Assembly: GCF_000247815.1 (NCBI RefSeq)
Contig: NC_021671.1
Coordinates: 27,313,162 to 27,377,161, forward strand
Direction of reading: 5' to 3'
DNA: 64,000 nucleotides
Source of the DNA: Ficedula albicollis
Taxonomy: Eukaryota; Chordata; Aves; Passeriformes; Muscicapidae
This document shows positions 1 through 12,500 of the stretch, piece by piece. Made by a program: the position numbers and the translations under genes. The notes below the pieces were generated by a model. That model was not told the origin of the DNA and made no database searches. It worked only from the letters and a program-made list of their open reading frames with translations. Position 1 is the first letter of the stretch. Each line of letters begins with the position of its first letter.

Positions 1-1309
1 ATAGCCCTGAAAAGAGAGAAGAACAAAGGAAAAGAGAGAAGAGATCCTGAAAGACAGCAAGAGATACTTAAAAAAGAGTGAAGAAAAACATCTAAAGGAA
101 AGGCAGGCTGTAGGAGATCAACTTTTTATTACTACACATGCAGCTTATTTTAGGACAATATGGGACAAATTCCATTCAATGTCTTCCTCCAGAAGCCATC
201 AGAACTTAAGTTAGCCTTATAGTGAGATTAAGGAATTGCTACAGTGAAAGAAAAACACTGAACTTTAAAAGCTACAATAAGAAAACTATCATAACGTGAC
301 TGCCATGAATCTTCCAACACCATGGAAAATAAAAGCCAAGTATTTGCATCCAAGGTGCAAATGCAAATCTTATACAAGTACAGATGGAATAAGCAGGACA
401 AGAACACAACTTAAGAATACAGAAGCAAGTTCCTGGAGCAGTACAAGGAGACAATCTCAGAAAAGATGCTATTTCTGGTATATGACAGCCAACCCACTCT
501 GTGCTTTCCCATCTAGCACATTTTTTTAGCCAAATGCAACATACTAGTTAAATTTAAGACTAGTGTCATCCAGATTAAATTCAGCCTTAGAGCCAGGTAA
601 ATTCATTCGCTTCTGAATGCTCCTGGGTCCATGTCTGGGATTTTTCTTTGGTGTTTTTGGAAATCAGCAATGATAAGAGAGATATATGAGCCACCCTTTG
701 GCTTTAGGGAAGACATGGTACATCTTCATCACGGAACTGCATTTTTAAATGGGCTGACAATGTGAAAACAACCTGCAAGAAAAAGACCAAAGACTTATGG
801 AATAGTAGACAGTATGCTCAGGATTACTCATTCAAGGGCAGAAGCATGCTCAGGGGAAGCTCTGAAGACATAATAAAAAGTTGTAAAGAGAGTATAGAAC
901 CCTTTGACAAGACTCTTGTTGTTCTATGCCTGTACTGCTTTCTAGAACTGCATTTAACAACTCCTAAGCTGGCAGCCTGTATGATCTCCTGAATGCCACG
1001 TACACTCAATTTCAAGTCAATTTTCTACATGTTTCAAGAAGCTGAAAGGTAGAGTTTTTTTGTCCATTCTACAGTATGACCTTCAAGCCCTTCCACCTTT
1101 CAAGTCACAAAAGAATCTCTCCTCCACTGCTGGATCTCCTTCCTTTCATGTCTTTGGGAAGGAATGTTGCCAGGAGATTCTGAAAATCCAAACTTAACAA
1201 GATCCTGGGAACCCCTTCAGTTAGGTGCTGAGGGACCTAGATTCCCCAGAAACTCCAGCCTGCTGCTGCAGCAAAGCATTGCTGACATTGTCTTGAGTGT
1301 TCCCTATGA

Positions 1310-1605
1310 AAATGCATTTAATCAACATGCTCAATGCACTCATGAACTCTAACACTGAAGATGAATCTGGCAAGGAATGTGAAGAGCAACGACAAGAACA
1401 GCAGGTAAGAATGGGTGAAATGTGTGTCCAGATCCTGAATGATGCCACGTGAAGGGTAGAAAATGCATTTAATCAACATGCTCAATGCACTCATGAACTC
1501 TAACACTGAAGATGAATCTGGCAAGGAATGTGAAGAGCAACGACAAGAACAGCAGGTAAGAATGGGTGAAATGTGTGTCCAGCTCCTGAATGATGCCACG
1601 TGAGG
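1310..1605. repeat. 151-bp tandem duplication
   Basis: Units at 1310-1460 and 1461-1605 begin aaatgcatttaatcaac and differ at about two sites. On the plus strand each has a short open frame rich in Glu and Gln (TEDESGKECEEQRQEQQ) followed by a gtaaga donor-like site. No protein is recognised. The 3' end abuts a CR1 fragment, so it may belong to a larger CR1 copy. Confidence 0.9.
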
Positions 1606-1965
1606 GGTGACAGGAAAAATGAAAATGCTGAGATACTTAATGCCTTTTTTGCCTTGGTACTTCAGTTAAGATTTGGTGCTGGGGATACCAGATGTTGAGA
1701 TAAGAAGTCTGCAACAAGGAAGACGGAGTTCAGAAGGATCAGGCTAGGTCACCAAACAAATGAGATACACTTAACCTACGGGACCTGATGGGATGCACCA
1801 ACAACTGTTGAGGGAAGGAGATGGTCAATGTCACTGCAAGGTCACTCTCCATTATATTTGCAACACAGCAATTAGAGGAGGTTTCTGATGACCCTGAAAA
1901 GCAAATGTCCCTCCTCTCTTCAAGAACGAGAAGCCATAAAACCACACACAGTGAGACTGACTTCA
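1590..1965 (+). mobile_element. CR1 LINE fragment (ORF2 region), sense
   Basis: The stretch from tgagatacttaatgcc through gacctgatgggatgcacc to the segment ending near gaacgagaag follows the avian CR1 reverse-transcriptase ORF upstream region. It is heavily diverged, 5'-truncated, and no longer codes. Confidence 0.75.
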
Positions 1966-3473
1966 CTCCTTGGGATAGCAACTAACCCTGGAAAACCATC
2001 TCCAAGCTTATGGAAGACAAAATGCCTCCTCAGGGAAAAAGGTCAGAGAAAGGAGAAGGAAATAGGAACATTTGTGGTGATGGTGTCTGTTTTCCCAAGC
2101 AAGTGTTAAGTGTCCTGAGGCCCTGCTTGCCAGAAGCAGCTGGACATCTGCCTGCTGATGGAAAGTAGTGAATGAATTCCCTACTTTGCTTTGCTTGCAC
2201 GCACAGCTTTTGCTTTTCCTTTTAAACTGTCACTAACTTGATTGACTTGTCTTTTTTGTCTTCCTTCTATTTTCTCCCTGTTCCTCAAGAAACAGGGGGG
2301 AGCAAGAGGCTGGGTGGGTGCCTGGCTGCTGCCCAGGGTCAACCCACCACAAAGGCAAATGCAGTTTGAAAATAAGCAGCCCCAGAACTTCAATTTTCTC
2401 CTTACAGGCTTTCCCTCCCACCCTACTCATTTCTTCTTTAGAAAGGTTTGGTGAAGCAGGAAAGATAGACAAAACTGCATTTCAAAGCAGTAGAATATTT
2501 TCATTGTCAAGAAGTTTCAGAACACAGAATAAATCAAAGCTTCAGCAAACTAAGAGAGAAAACACATTTTGGACAGAGCAAGAAGTAATTACAAAAGGAA
2601 TAACTGCATAATAGTCAGGAAAAACAAGCACAAAAGTATAGATAACAGGCATTCCAAAAGTCAAGAATGTTCAGAACTGCAAGGGAGTTAAAAGGAACAG
2701 GTGATTTGAAAACATTAACAGAAGCCTATGACAAACTATAAAGATTTTATTGAAGTTAGAATTTTAAAAGGCAGTATAATTTGGCTTTAGGTCAATTCTC
2801 AGAACAAATTTTTCACCATTACAAGTAATGAACTCCTTGATAAACACCTTTTTAAAAAAAAAAAAGCAAGAAGAAGAATGTTTATTTCATTTTCATTTTA
2901 GAGACAGCATCTAGATGCACATACTTACAAACGTTTGTGGAAAAGCTGCAAGATTATCAGCAATGAGTTGGTCTATATGTTACAGAAAAACACTAAAACA
3001 CTGAAGCATCTGGAGAAGAGAGGTCTTTACTCTCAGAAAACAAAAGGGACAAGAAAAATGTACAGATTGCCCCACACAGAAAAAACGTTGGAACTTATTA
3101 CTAGCTGCTGAATCATGCACTACTGGAAATATATTGCTTTTTTTTATTCCCTCAAGGATATGTGACATTGTTTGGGATTTGAATGATAAAGATATTATGC
3201 AAGATGAAACTGACAAAAAGGATGCAAAACAGGGACGGAGACTTAGAAATACACACTGTATTCCTTACATAACACATCAAATACCAGTGAATTCTTAAGA
3301 GAAAAATATTCAAGGGCACATAGAGAGAACTTACAGAGAACTGTGCTCACTATCAACAGAAACTGCTGTACATCCTTTACATTCTAACAGAGTAGGTAGG
3401 TATTACCTTTTTAGGAGATGTTTAGATCATGTGGAACAAAATAGTAAAGTAGAATATGTACCACTTAACTTAC

Positions 3474-3542
3474 CTGAGAATGTAAAACAGACAAAAGTCG
3501 GTAGTATTCTTTAAGTTCCTGATGTAAGGCTGCACAAAAACT
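3474..3542 (-). CDS. TUBGCP3: TUBGCP3 coding exon 9, GRIP1 domain
   Basis: 69 nt, 23 codons, phase 0 at both ends; acceptor ctcttacag, donor CAG/gtaagt. It encodes [20 protein letters not shown] then HSQ; human has R for the first K. It is the last exon recognisable in the window. The next expected segment (a long helix rich in Leu and Arg ahead of a WTYDP motif) was not found in 1-3473, so that intron continues left of the window. Confidence 0.96.
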
Positions 3543-6500
3543 CTGTAAGAGAAAGAGAAGGAAAAAAAAGGAAAAGTAATCAGAAGAAATCTTTCTGATT
3601 TAATTCTATCACCACACTTCCAACAAAGTCAGAAATTTCCTTCAGAGAATCTTTCTACAAGTTGCAGCATAAAAGCCAATTCTCAGAGAAATGGCCAAAG
3701 TGAAACTGTTTCCCTAAGACCTACATATATCTTTTCCAAGAACTTATATACATTATCAAGTGACCTTGTTTCTTGCTACCTTAGCTCTATCAACAGATTA
3801 AACTATGACAAGTGTAACTCTTCAAGTAGATACATCATCTCAGTAATAATGGCATTAATAATTAGCACAGGGATGTACAAATTATAGCATAACCCAGTTG
3901 AAGATTTTTATTTTTTTTTAATAATCATGTAAGATGTAGTATGTAGTGAAGTAATAGAGTTCAAATTTCAGGAAGGTCTCTAAGAACAGAACACAGAAGT
4001 TAGTGCAACTGTCATTATATTTACAGTATAGTCTATATGACAAGAACAAGAAAATACAATGCTCAAAAAAAAAAGTGCTCCAAACAAGTGCTGCCAGATC
4101 AAGTACTCTAAATTTTTGACCTTCTATCAATTCACAGTTATATAGGATTCTTCACTTGACATGTTAAAAATGAACAACAGTCTATCTTCAGAAGTCTACA
4201 AAATGTGCAGAAATTAATTCAGGCCAGAACGATAAGAAAAACTCTTATTTGTAATTCTAATCACAGCTAGTTTAAGTTGTTTAAAATCATGATAAATTTT
4301 AATAACAATTCCTGAAATAATACCAGTTTAGTGATAAATATTTTCCACAGTTCAGGGTTTGGGGGAGGTCTTGCTTTACTTTTTAATGGTCTTAACCTAA
4401 CATACAGACTAAAAAAATGCCTGCAACACATTTTTCTCAACAGAACTAAAAATACAGCTCATTAATATGGGACTAAGTGAAGTACTCTCATGCACACTCA
4501 CGAATTATTCAGAGCTTTCTAACCAATTCTCAGCTAATGAATTTGATATCTATTTCGATGGATTTTTTTTTTTTTTTAATGGGAAATTTCCCAGGATTTT
4601 CCCTTTAAGACCCTTTAAAACTACAGTCAAAAGAGCTTTAGAAAGAACCCAAGAACTTGAAGTAAAATATTTATTCACTGGAGTATGTAAAAGGGAGAAA
4701 TAATTTCTAGAAGCACAAGGAGAAAATAAATCTTCTTTCCTGCTAAGCAGCTAAGAAGCCTAGGAAAAAAAAAAGTCATTAATCTTGCCATTGTATCCTT
4801 TTTAGGGAAAGGAGGTTCCTTTCTTCAACTCAACGTTTTCAATTGCAAAGAAATTTGACATTCATTTTATTCCAGAGGATACTGAAGGGCAAAAAAAGAA
4901 ATCTCTTTATGTGTAACTCCACTTTTCATTTCTTCTCACTTGCTTCTCCAGTAAATTTTTGAACCTATTAAAGTGGCACTTGCCAAGAGAGAGGGTAGAG
5001 CAGAGCCTCCAAGAAAACAATCAAAGGCACTGTTCTGTTCCAAAAGGAAGAACAGTAATCACTAACTTTAATGATTTAGTAGCCAAAAGGATTTAGAATC
5101 TAACTGGCCACCAATTTTTCAGAGAAGCTTTACAAATTAAAATTTACATCCAGTACCAATTCCTGTGTCACAAATCACAGACTTTTGCTTCCCAAACTGT
5201 TACAGAAAAACTGGACATTATCCTAGAATTCTGATTTGGTCTGCTTCAAAAGAGAATTGAGGAAGGAAACAGAATGCTTGTTCAAGAGAAAAGAAATTAA
5301 AATGCCCACTAGCTCAACTGGATCTAAATGGGCAAAATGCCAAAGTACAAGTTAAATTACAGTTAACTACCAACTATTCTTTTTATTTTCTGAGGACAAA
5401 GTAAAACTTAGATATTAATCAGCAAAGGTAGGAAAATATGAAGTGCAATATGTTGTTATACCTCTACTTCTAATGCCAATACCTGACATTTTATGGTAAA
5501 ACCATCAGAATCATAATAAAAGAGGTGATAGACATCTTATTCTATACCTGATTTAAACAAGGGTTTACACAATCATTCTTTCAGAACATTAAGTGAAAGA
5601 TGTTTTCTAACAACATACACTGTTGTGCTAAATTCCTTAATGCAATGTGTGCAGCACCTGGAATTCTCAGCTATAAAAGCTAAGAAGAACACGAAGGCAT
5701 AATCTGTACCCAGACACTGTCAGCAAGAGTAGAATATAAGTTTTTATTTCTATGCCTATGTCTTAGAAATATACACAAGTGCTTGCCTCAAGCAAAATTA
5801 GCAGTATTAGAGCTATGCAGATTCAGGTAACTTAACTGCACAGCCTTCTCCACAGGATCTGCAACCTGCATACAGAAGCCAAGACACTGCACATTTAAAT
5901 TCACTGAAGAATTAAAGCTCTCCCCTTTCTGTAAACTTGAAGAGACAGTAAAAATAAGCACAAGCAGGAAGCTGCTAGATACAGAACAAAACTTCACCCA
6001 GATATAAGGGGGAGAGTCCAAAGAAAATGCATACACAGTAGCACTACCATATAAAACATGGAAATCAGCATTGGATCAGTAGAAAAATAATTATTTATAT
6101 GTAACTAGAAGGGTTACTTAGAATAGGAGACAGAATGGAACAGAATAAAACATTAGAAAAGTAGGAAGCACTATGGTGTCTCTACTGACCTCTTAAGAAA
6201 AATTAGATTGAAGGGAGAAGCACTTCAATTTCTTGGCAGATTAAGTAGGATGTTATGGCTAGAGGCAAGGATAACATTTCTGTCGGCTCAGAAGGGATAA
6301 TATCCAGTTTTACAGAGGGAGCAAGTGAGAGGAAACGGGAATGTCTTAGCAGTAAATGTGATTTTGGGTATTACAGCAGCAGTGAAGTTACTGTAGACTA
6401 TAAATCATGATGATGAAACCTATAAAAACAAAAATTAATATTCTTTTGATGCTGTATTCAAAAGAAAAGGCAGAAGATAATGGACTATTTGCATTTTATG

Positions 6501-9500
6501 TGAGCTAGTGCAGTACTAACACGTGAACATCAACAATAGCTGACAAGAATGTCTCCTGCACAGGTCACTAACAACTTAATTGGTGATTAATTACCTCAGG
6601 AATCACATCATCTCATTTAAGAAATGTTTATGTACATGCATGAATAATTTATTTTTTTTAAGGAACATTAAGAAATGGAATTTATAAGCATTTCCAGCTA
6701 CCAATTACAGGGGCAAATTCTTAAGACCAGAAAGAGCAAATGCCTTTTCCTTGCCTTCTGACTACAACCCATATCGAATGCAGCATCCACAGGAGGAGGA
6801 AATCAAACAACGAATGATTCAAGCTCCAAAGTTCATGCATCATTCTAGCACTGCATTTACTCAGTAGTTTCTTAGCCAAACAAGACAAAATACAGCAGTT
6901 AATTGTTTTTTCTAGCTGACCCACCTGTCCCACAAGTCCAAATGCACGATCCAAACTCCTCTGGTCTGTGTACTTTCTTATTTTGTTATGTAGCCACCCC
7001 AACTCTGCAAGTCTACTTGTAGTATCTCGGAGAGATTTGGACAAGCTCACCTACAAAGTTAACAGAAACAAGTTTGCAATTAAGTCAAATCTGCCATGCC
7101 AATACTGGTTTCTTCATAAAGCTCCCTCTTTCTCATAAAAAAAGCCAGTCTTGAGAAACAACTCATTTTACATTCTACAGTACAGTTACTGCAAAAAAGC
7201 AGACAACCATGTAATTAGCATTATATTTATACATGTGTTGAAAAGGCAGCAGCAACAAACTACTAGCAACTTTAAGACCTTCTCTTCTAGAAATTTTAAT
7301 GTAACAGTATTCATACACTCTTTTTACATTAGAAAATAATGGCAATAATAAAATGATCTTCAGAAGAAAGGAAGAAATCTGCATTTTATGTTGTAATATC
7401 AGACTTTATCTTATCCTCACAATCAGCAAGACTGAAAATACGAGAGTTGCAGCAGAGGTGTTAACAACTGAAACTATGAAAAAGCTTTGACAAAATAATT
7501 AGTTATTGCTACATGCGAAAAATCTTTAACAGAATATAAATTACGCCTCACTAGGCATCAGGAACACAAACTTGTGGAACCCAACTTCCAAGGTTAAGTC
7601 CAGCTTTTATAAGTTATTTGATCATATGTCCTTCTGAAGTCCTCTAGTCTGTTTCTGGTTTTCTTCTAGTATCTCACTCACCTTGCAAGCATGTCTTAGT
7701 CTCAACATCCTATTCAGCTACCACTACTATTTTCATCTGAATCAGCACGTTTCTTCCTCTAAATTACCAACAGATAAGACACTTCCTACTTGAGGTTTTC
7801 TTTTTCCACATTTCACCATATTACTCAAGAACACTATCAAGTATTCAAAATTTTATTGAATAAAAAACCCCAAACAAATCTGACTGATTAACACAAACCG
7901 TGAGGCAGAGACTGACTTCTGCCCACAGCAACTGGGCCAATCCCACTGCTACAGACAGTTTTAACTTTGACAGCCAGCTGGAACAGTCAAAACCAAAGTA
8001 AAGAATTGTTCTAAGATGTTAAGCTGCCAAAGAACTAGAAATCTATCTCCTTCATTAAACCTTTTAGTTAACAGTACATGCATTCTCCAAGATAACAATT
8101 AGTGTCAGACTGTGTTATCCACACTAGCGTGGGATTGAACCAGGCTGCAGCATTTGGTTGTAAGACCAGAGCTCAGTCCCTAGCCCTCTTGTTTACCCAC
8201 AGAGGTACAGCTTTAACTTCTTGAACAACTTCTGTAGGGTAAATTCCAGCCCAAACAAGCATAATTGGACACAGAAACCCTGCTCACAGCTAAAACCAAA
8301 GAGATGACATAAGAACTATTTAGAATTCAGCAAGTAGAGAGTACTTGGCAAACACTGAGTGCAACACACATCCGCTGGAATTAAATGAGGAACAAGCAAA
8401 ATTGGCTTGGTGTTATTACATTTGTATGTCTTAGATCAAATCAGAAGCAGCTATCTTATACAGTGCTGAATATCACCACTAGACCTGGTATTAACAGTAA
8501 GATTAGGAAACATTTCAGCAAGAATAGCACCTTAGGAAGTGCTGGAAAAAAAACCGAAAAAACCAACCCAGACTGTGTACAATGAGATTGTCAGCTGAGG
8601 GAGAACTACATGCTTTGGCTATTATTTTGCCTAATGTGCAGTCAGTACAGGTAGAGGAGGTATGATCTTGGTCCTCCTTGTTTGTCAGCTGAAGGTCCAG
8701 CTGCAGCTCTGGTGAGTCAGATAATCTCATCTTCACTGGGTCTGGTAGCTCAGATAAGTACAAATAAGGAAGAATGGAAAATGACTGACTTCACAAAAAT
8801 AACTGAAGACAAAGTTCTCAGGCAGCAATTATTCAGATGGCTTGTGGTCAGTAATTAAACTCCCTGAATTACAAGTTCCAAGTAAAATAGCTTCTGACCT
8901 CAAACCAGCCTATTGGATATAAAAGCTATTCAGAAAACCAATGAAGCTCATTGCCAATTTTGTAATTTTTTTTTTTTAACTGCAGATAGGCTTAATATCT
9001 CACCACCTTAAAGCAAAGTCTCTCAGGGATCTCTTTTATTCTTTTGTCCCCTATTTGATGTCTTCATTCAAATTCACATCAGGTCTTTCTTCAGCTCTAC
9101 CACCAGTCCTTTCTTTCCTAGGTAATCTGCATCTGATCACTTGTAATTGTACTCAGGCCCATTACACATCAAGTGGCTAGCATCCATTCCATATCTCAAG
9201 CTCTTAAATTTAATTCAATAGTAATGTAGTCAAATGCTTGCATCTGCTTTATATTAATTCTTATACATTGGAGAGGAGAAATGTTGACAGAAGTCCTCAA
9301 AGCCATACCCGATGAGTCCTTCTACTGGATTAAGAGTTGGGAGGCTATTCTCATCTTGTGAAATGCTACATTTTCTTTTGGTATCTAATCTACCCAATCG
9401 ATTTTCAACTACTGTTGAAACTACTCTGTTATATTAACAAAAGAACCCCCCAAAACAAAACAAACAAACAAACAAACTCAGCACAAAACAAAACAGATGG

Positions 9501-12500
9501 TAGAGGGAATACAGACTCATAATAATATTTTAACTTTTATACATGTTTCTCACAGCTATTTTTCCCCTATATACTTCTCTGCTCACATATGAAATAGAAG
9601 TCACCATACAGTACCTTTCCCTCCACTTTATAGCAATTTTCAGAATTGCACATTTTGATGTTTTTTCCATCTATTCCCTGGAAGACATACAAAACATCTC
9701 TTACAAGATTTGCTTCTGTTATTTCAACAGAACCTAGAAAAGAAAAAAATAAAAACAAAACAAGTACTTAGATTTGCTGATAAAATTAGATTATAACTTT
9801 GAAGAGCTATTTAGATGCATAGCCCAAGAAACTTCAAAACTATAAAAACTATAAAACCTGTGCTTGTATCCTGTAAAGAAATGTTTTAGGTCCTCTTAGT
9901 CTGACAGGAAAGCCCAACATTGCGTTTTCCTGCCTCTAATGCTACCTGTGGCTCTCTCAGAGCAGTCAGTTTATATGGCATAGGGCACGTTCTATTTTAA
10001 CTGACTCATTGGCCAGTTCTTAAACTTGTTATCTCTCCTGATCCAACCAGCGCAAGTTCTGAAGCAAGCACCACAGTAACTTTATCTGTCTTTGAACAAA
10101 CAGTTGAAGTTGAGACTTACAGAATAACCTCTTCTACATTCACCTAGGAAAAGAACAGCTGATACAGAAGGAAGAGCTGCTTGTTTCATAATAGCTTTCA
10201 ATTACATATGCCACTGCTCAGTGAGAAGACTGATCAAATCAGACTGCATAACAGCCATGGAGCAAGAAAATAGTTAAGTGCAAATACTGTTTCTGAAGAC
10301 AAATGTACTTTTGATTTAATAAAGCCTTTGCTATTGTAACATATAGTTTGCTTCTGGTTCTTACCTCTAGCCAGAGGTTAGATTGTGTTAGAGATGTAAG
10401 AGTTAAGAATTTAAAAACAGGATGAAAAAAGGCACTGTATAGGCCATTGAAACTATCCCTACCTTTTCTGGACAAACTGTCACCATGTACTTCTGTAAAT
10501 TCATTTAGGATTTCAATAATTTAAGAATTTTAACACATATCCAGAAATTGACATGCTACAACACGTGCCTCCAATTTAGACAGTACTCTTAACTCTTGTC
10601 AGTTTGCCTCTCAAACAATCCACTTTCCCATAAAAAAAGCCAAGAAAAAAAATTCTACTCTTATTTTCTACTCAAAAGTAATCTTCACTTCAGGATACCA
10701 TTTAAAACTCAGTCTCCCCCCATAACAGTAAGATGTGCATGACTGTAGGTTGTCCCTCTTAGGAACTTGCAGTAAAACGGTGAAAGATGCAACTGCACAT
10801 TTCTTTAACTGATAAATAACACAACAAGTATTAACACCAGCAATACAATGCGTCTTTTTACACTCTGTGTGTAGATGTAACAGTAAGAAAGCATCAAATA
10901 AAAGCAAGCAACTTTAGGAGAAAAAATTAATTACAGGAATTTAGTATTCACAGAAATGTATCTTTCTGACAATAGCCTTCTATATTCTGAATCCAGTCCT
11001 ACTTCTATTTCTACACCAGCAAGTGACACATTTAAGACAACTGTCAGTCCTTATACCCATCCCACACAGGAACCAAAGTCAGAACTGCTGGCTGACTCAA
11101 CAGAAGAGGTATTGCTTTTTATAGCCATCAGTATAATAAATTAAGAGGCAGTGGTAGATTTTATAAGTTTTTCTATTTCTTTTTCCTATGCTCTTTTCTA
11201 CTCCTTTTTCTACTTTTTATTTTCTTTCTATTTTGTATATATTAAATCTACAACATATATAAAACACATATTAACATTATATAGATACATACATATCTTC
11301 TCACATATAACAGTCTTGTTAATCAGGTTCTAAATGCCAAATGTTGCCCTCAAACACCAGTACAACTCTGACCTATAAGCCACTGCTTTGCACACTGCTA
11401 CTCAAAAGATAGAGAGGTTGCAGACAGGCTATATTTTAATTCCTTAATTTTCACACTTATTTGTATAGAAGTTAAAAAGAAATCAAGACAAAACACCACA
11501 AACAAAAGCCTGCATCTCTTATCTTTCTTTGCCAGAGAATAACACTGCTATGGGATGACAACATCTTCCATCAGCTCACTTATTCAGAACTTACTTTTAC
11601 AGCAAGAGTTACCACAGAGATCACCTGTTAAACAATTCCTTAGTTATCCTTGTGTAAATTCAGAATAGATCCTCTAGGAATCAGCTTCAAGTTTACAGGC
11701 ACTTCATCACGGACATAAATTAGCAATATTAGGAATTTAGGAAGAAATTCTTTACTGTGAGGGCTGATGAGGCACTGGAACATGCTGCCCAGAGAAGCTG
11801 TGGATGCCCCATCCCTGGAAGTGTTCAAGCATAGGCTGGATGGCCCTCTGAGCAACCTGGTCTAGTGGAAGGTGTCCCAGTCCATGGCAGGAGAATTGGA
11901 ACAAGATGATCTTTAAGGTACCTTCCAACTCAAACCATTCTGTGATTTGATAGGTCTATATATTTTTTATTTTATTGACAATATTTTATGTCACTTGTTC
12001 TAAATACAACCACTGTAAACAGTATACTAATCTAAAGAAGAAAGAGGTTTAAGAGCTCTATATTCCTGTTCATATTTCCAAATTCTGAAAGACACAGAAG
12101 CACAAACAGATGAGTATTTCAACTAGTTCTGTTTACTGAGCTCTCTTTCTGACTCTAAAAACAGCAGCATCTTCTGATCATCAAAAGAATGATCACTGCT
12201 CACATGTCACTATCATAACTATGACAAACACTGGAATGAACTCCATCTTTTAAGAGAACCAGATCACAATCAAACTAACCAGTGCAAAAAGAAATTAGCA
12301 AAAGAGATTGTGGCCAAATGTACTAGTCTTGCATATTTGCTTCTATCCTTCTATTAAGCACATTCTAGAAAAACACTCTTCAAAAAAGTCAAAATGCTAT
12401 AATTCCAAAATAATTTAAAATATAATGGAGGATATAGATAACAACTGTAAAAAACATTAACAAATAACATCTCTGCTCACCACTTGTATCCCCTTCTCGC

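Larger units (their letters stand above)
1..3473 (-). other. TUBGCP3 intron 9 (partial)
   Basis: No exon was recognised left of 3474. The intron holds the 151-bp duplication and CR1 fragment at 1310-1965 and otherwise AT-rich single-copy-looking sequence. Confidence 0.7.
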
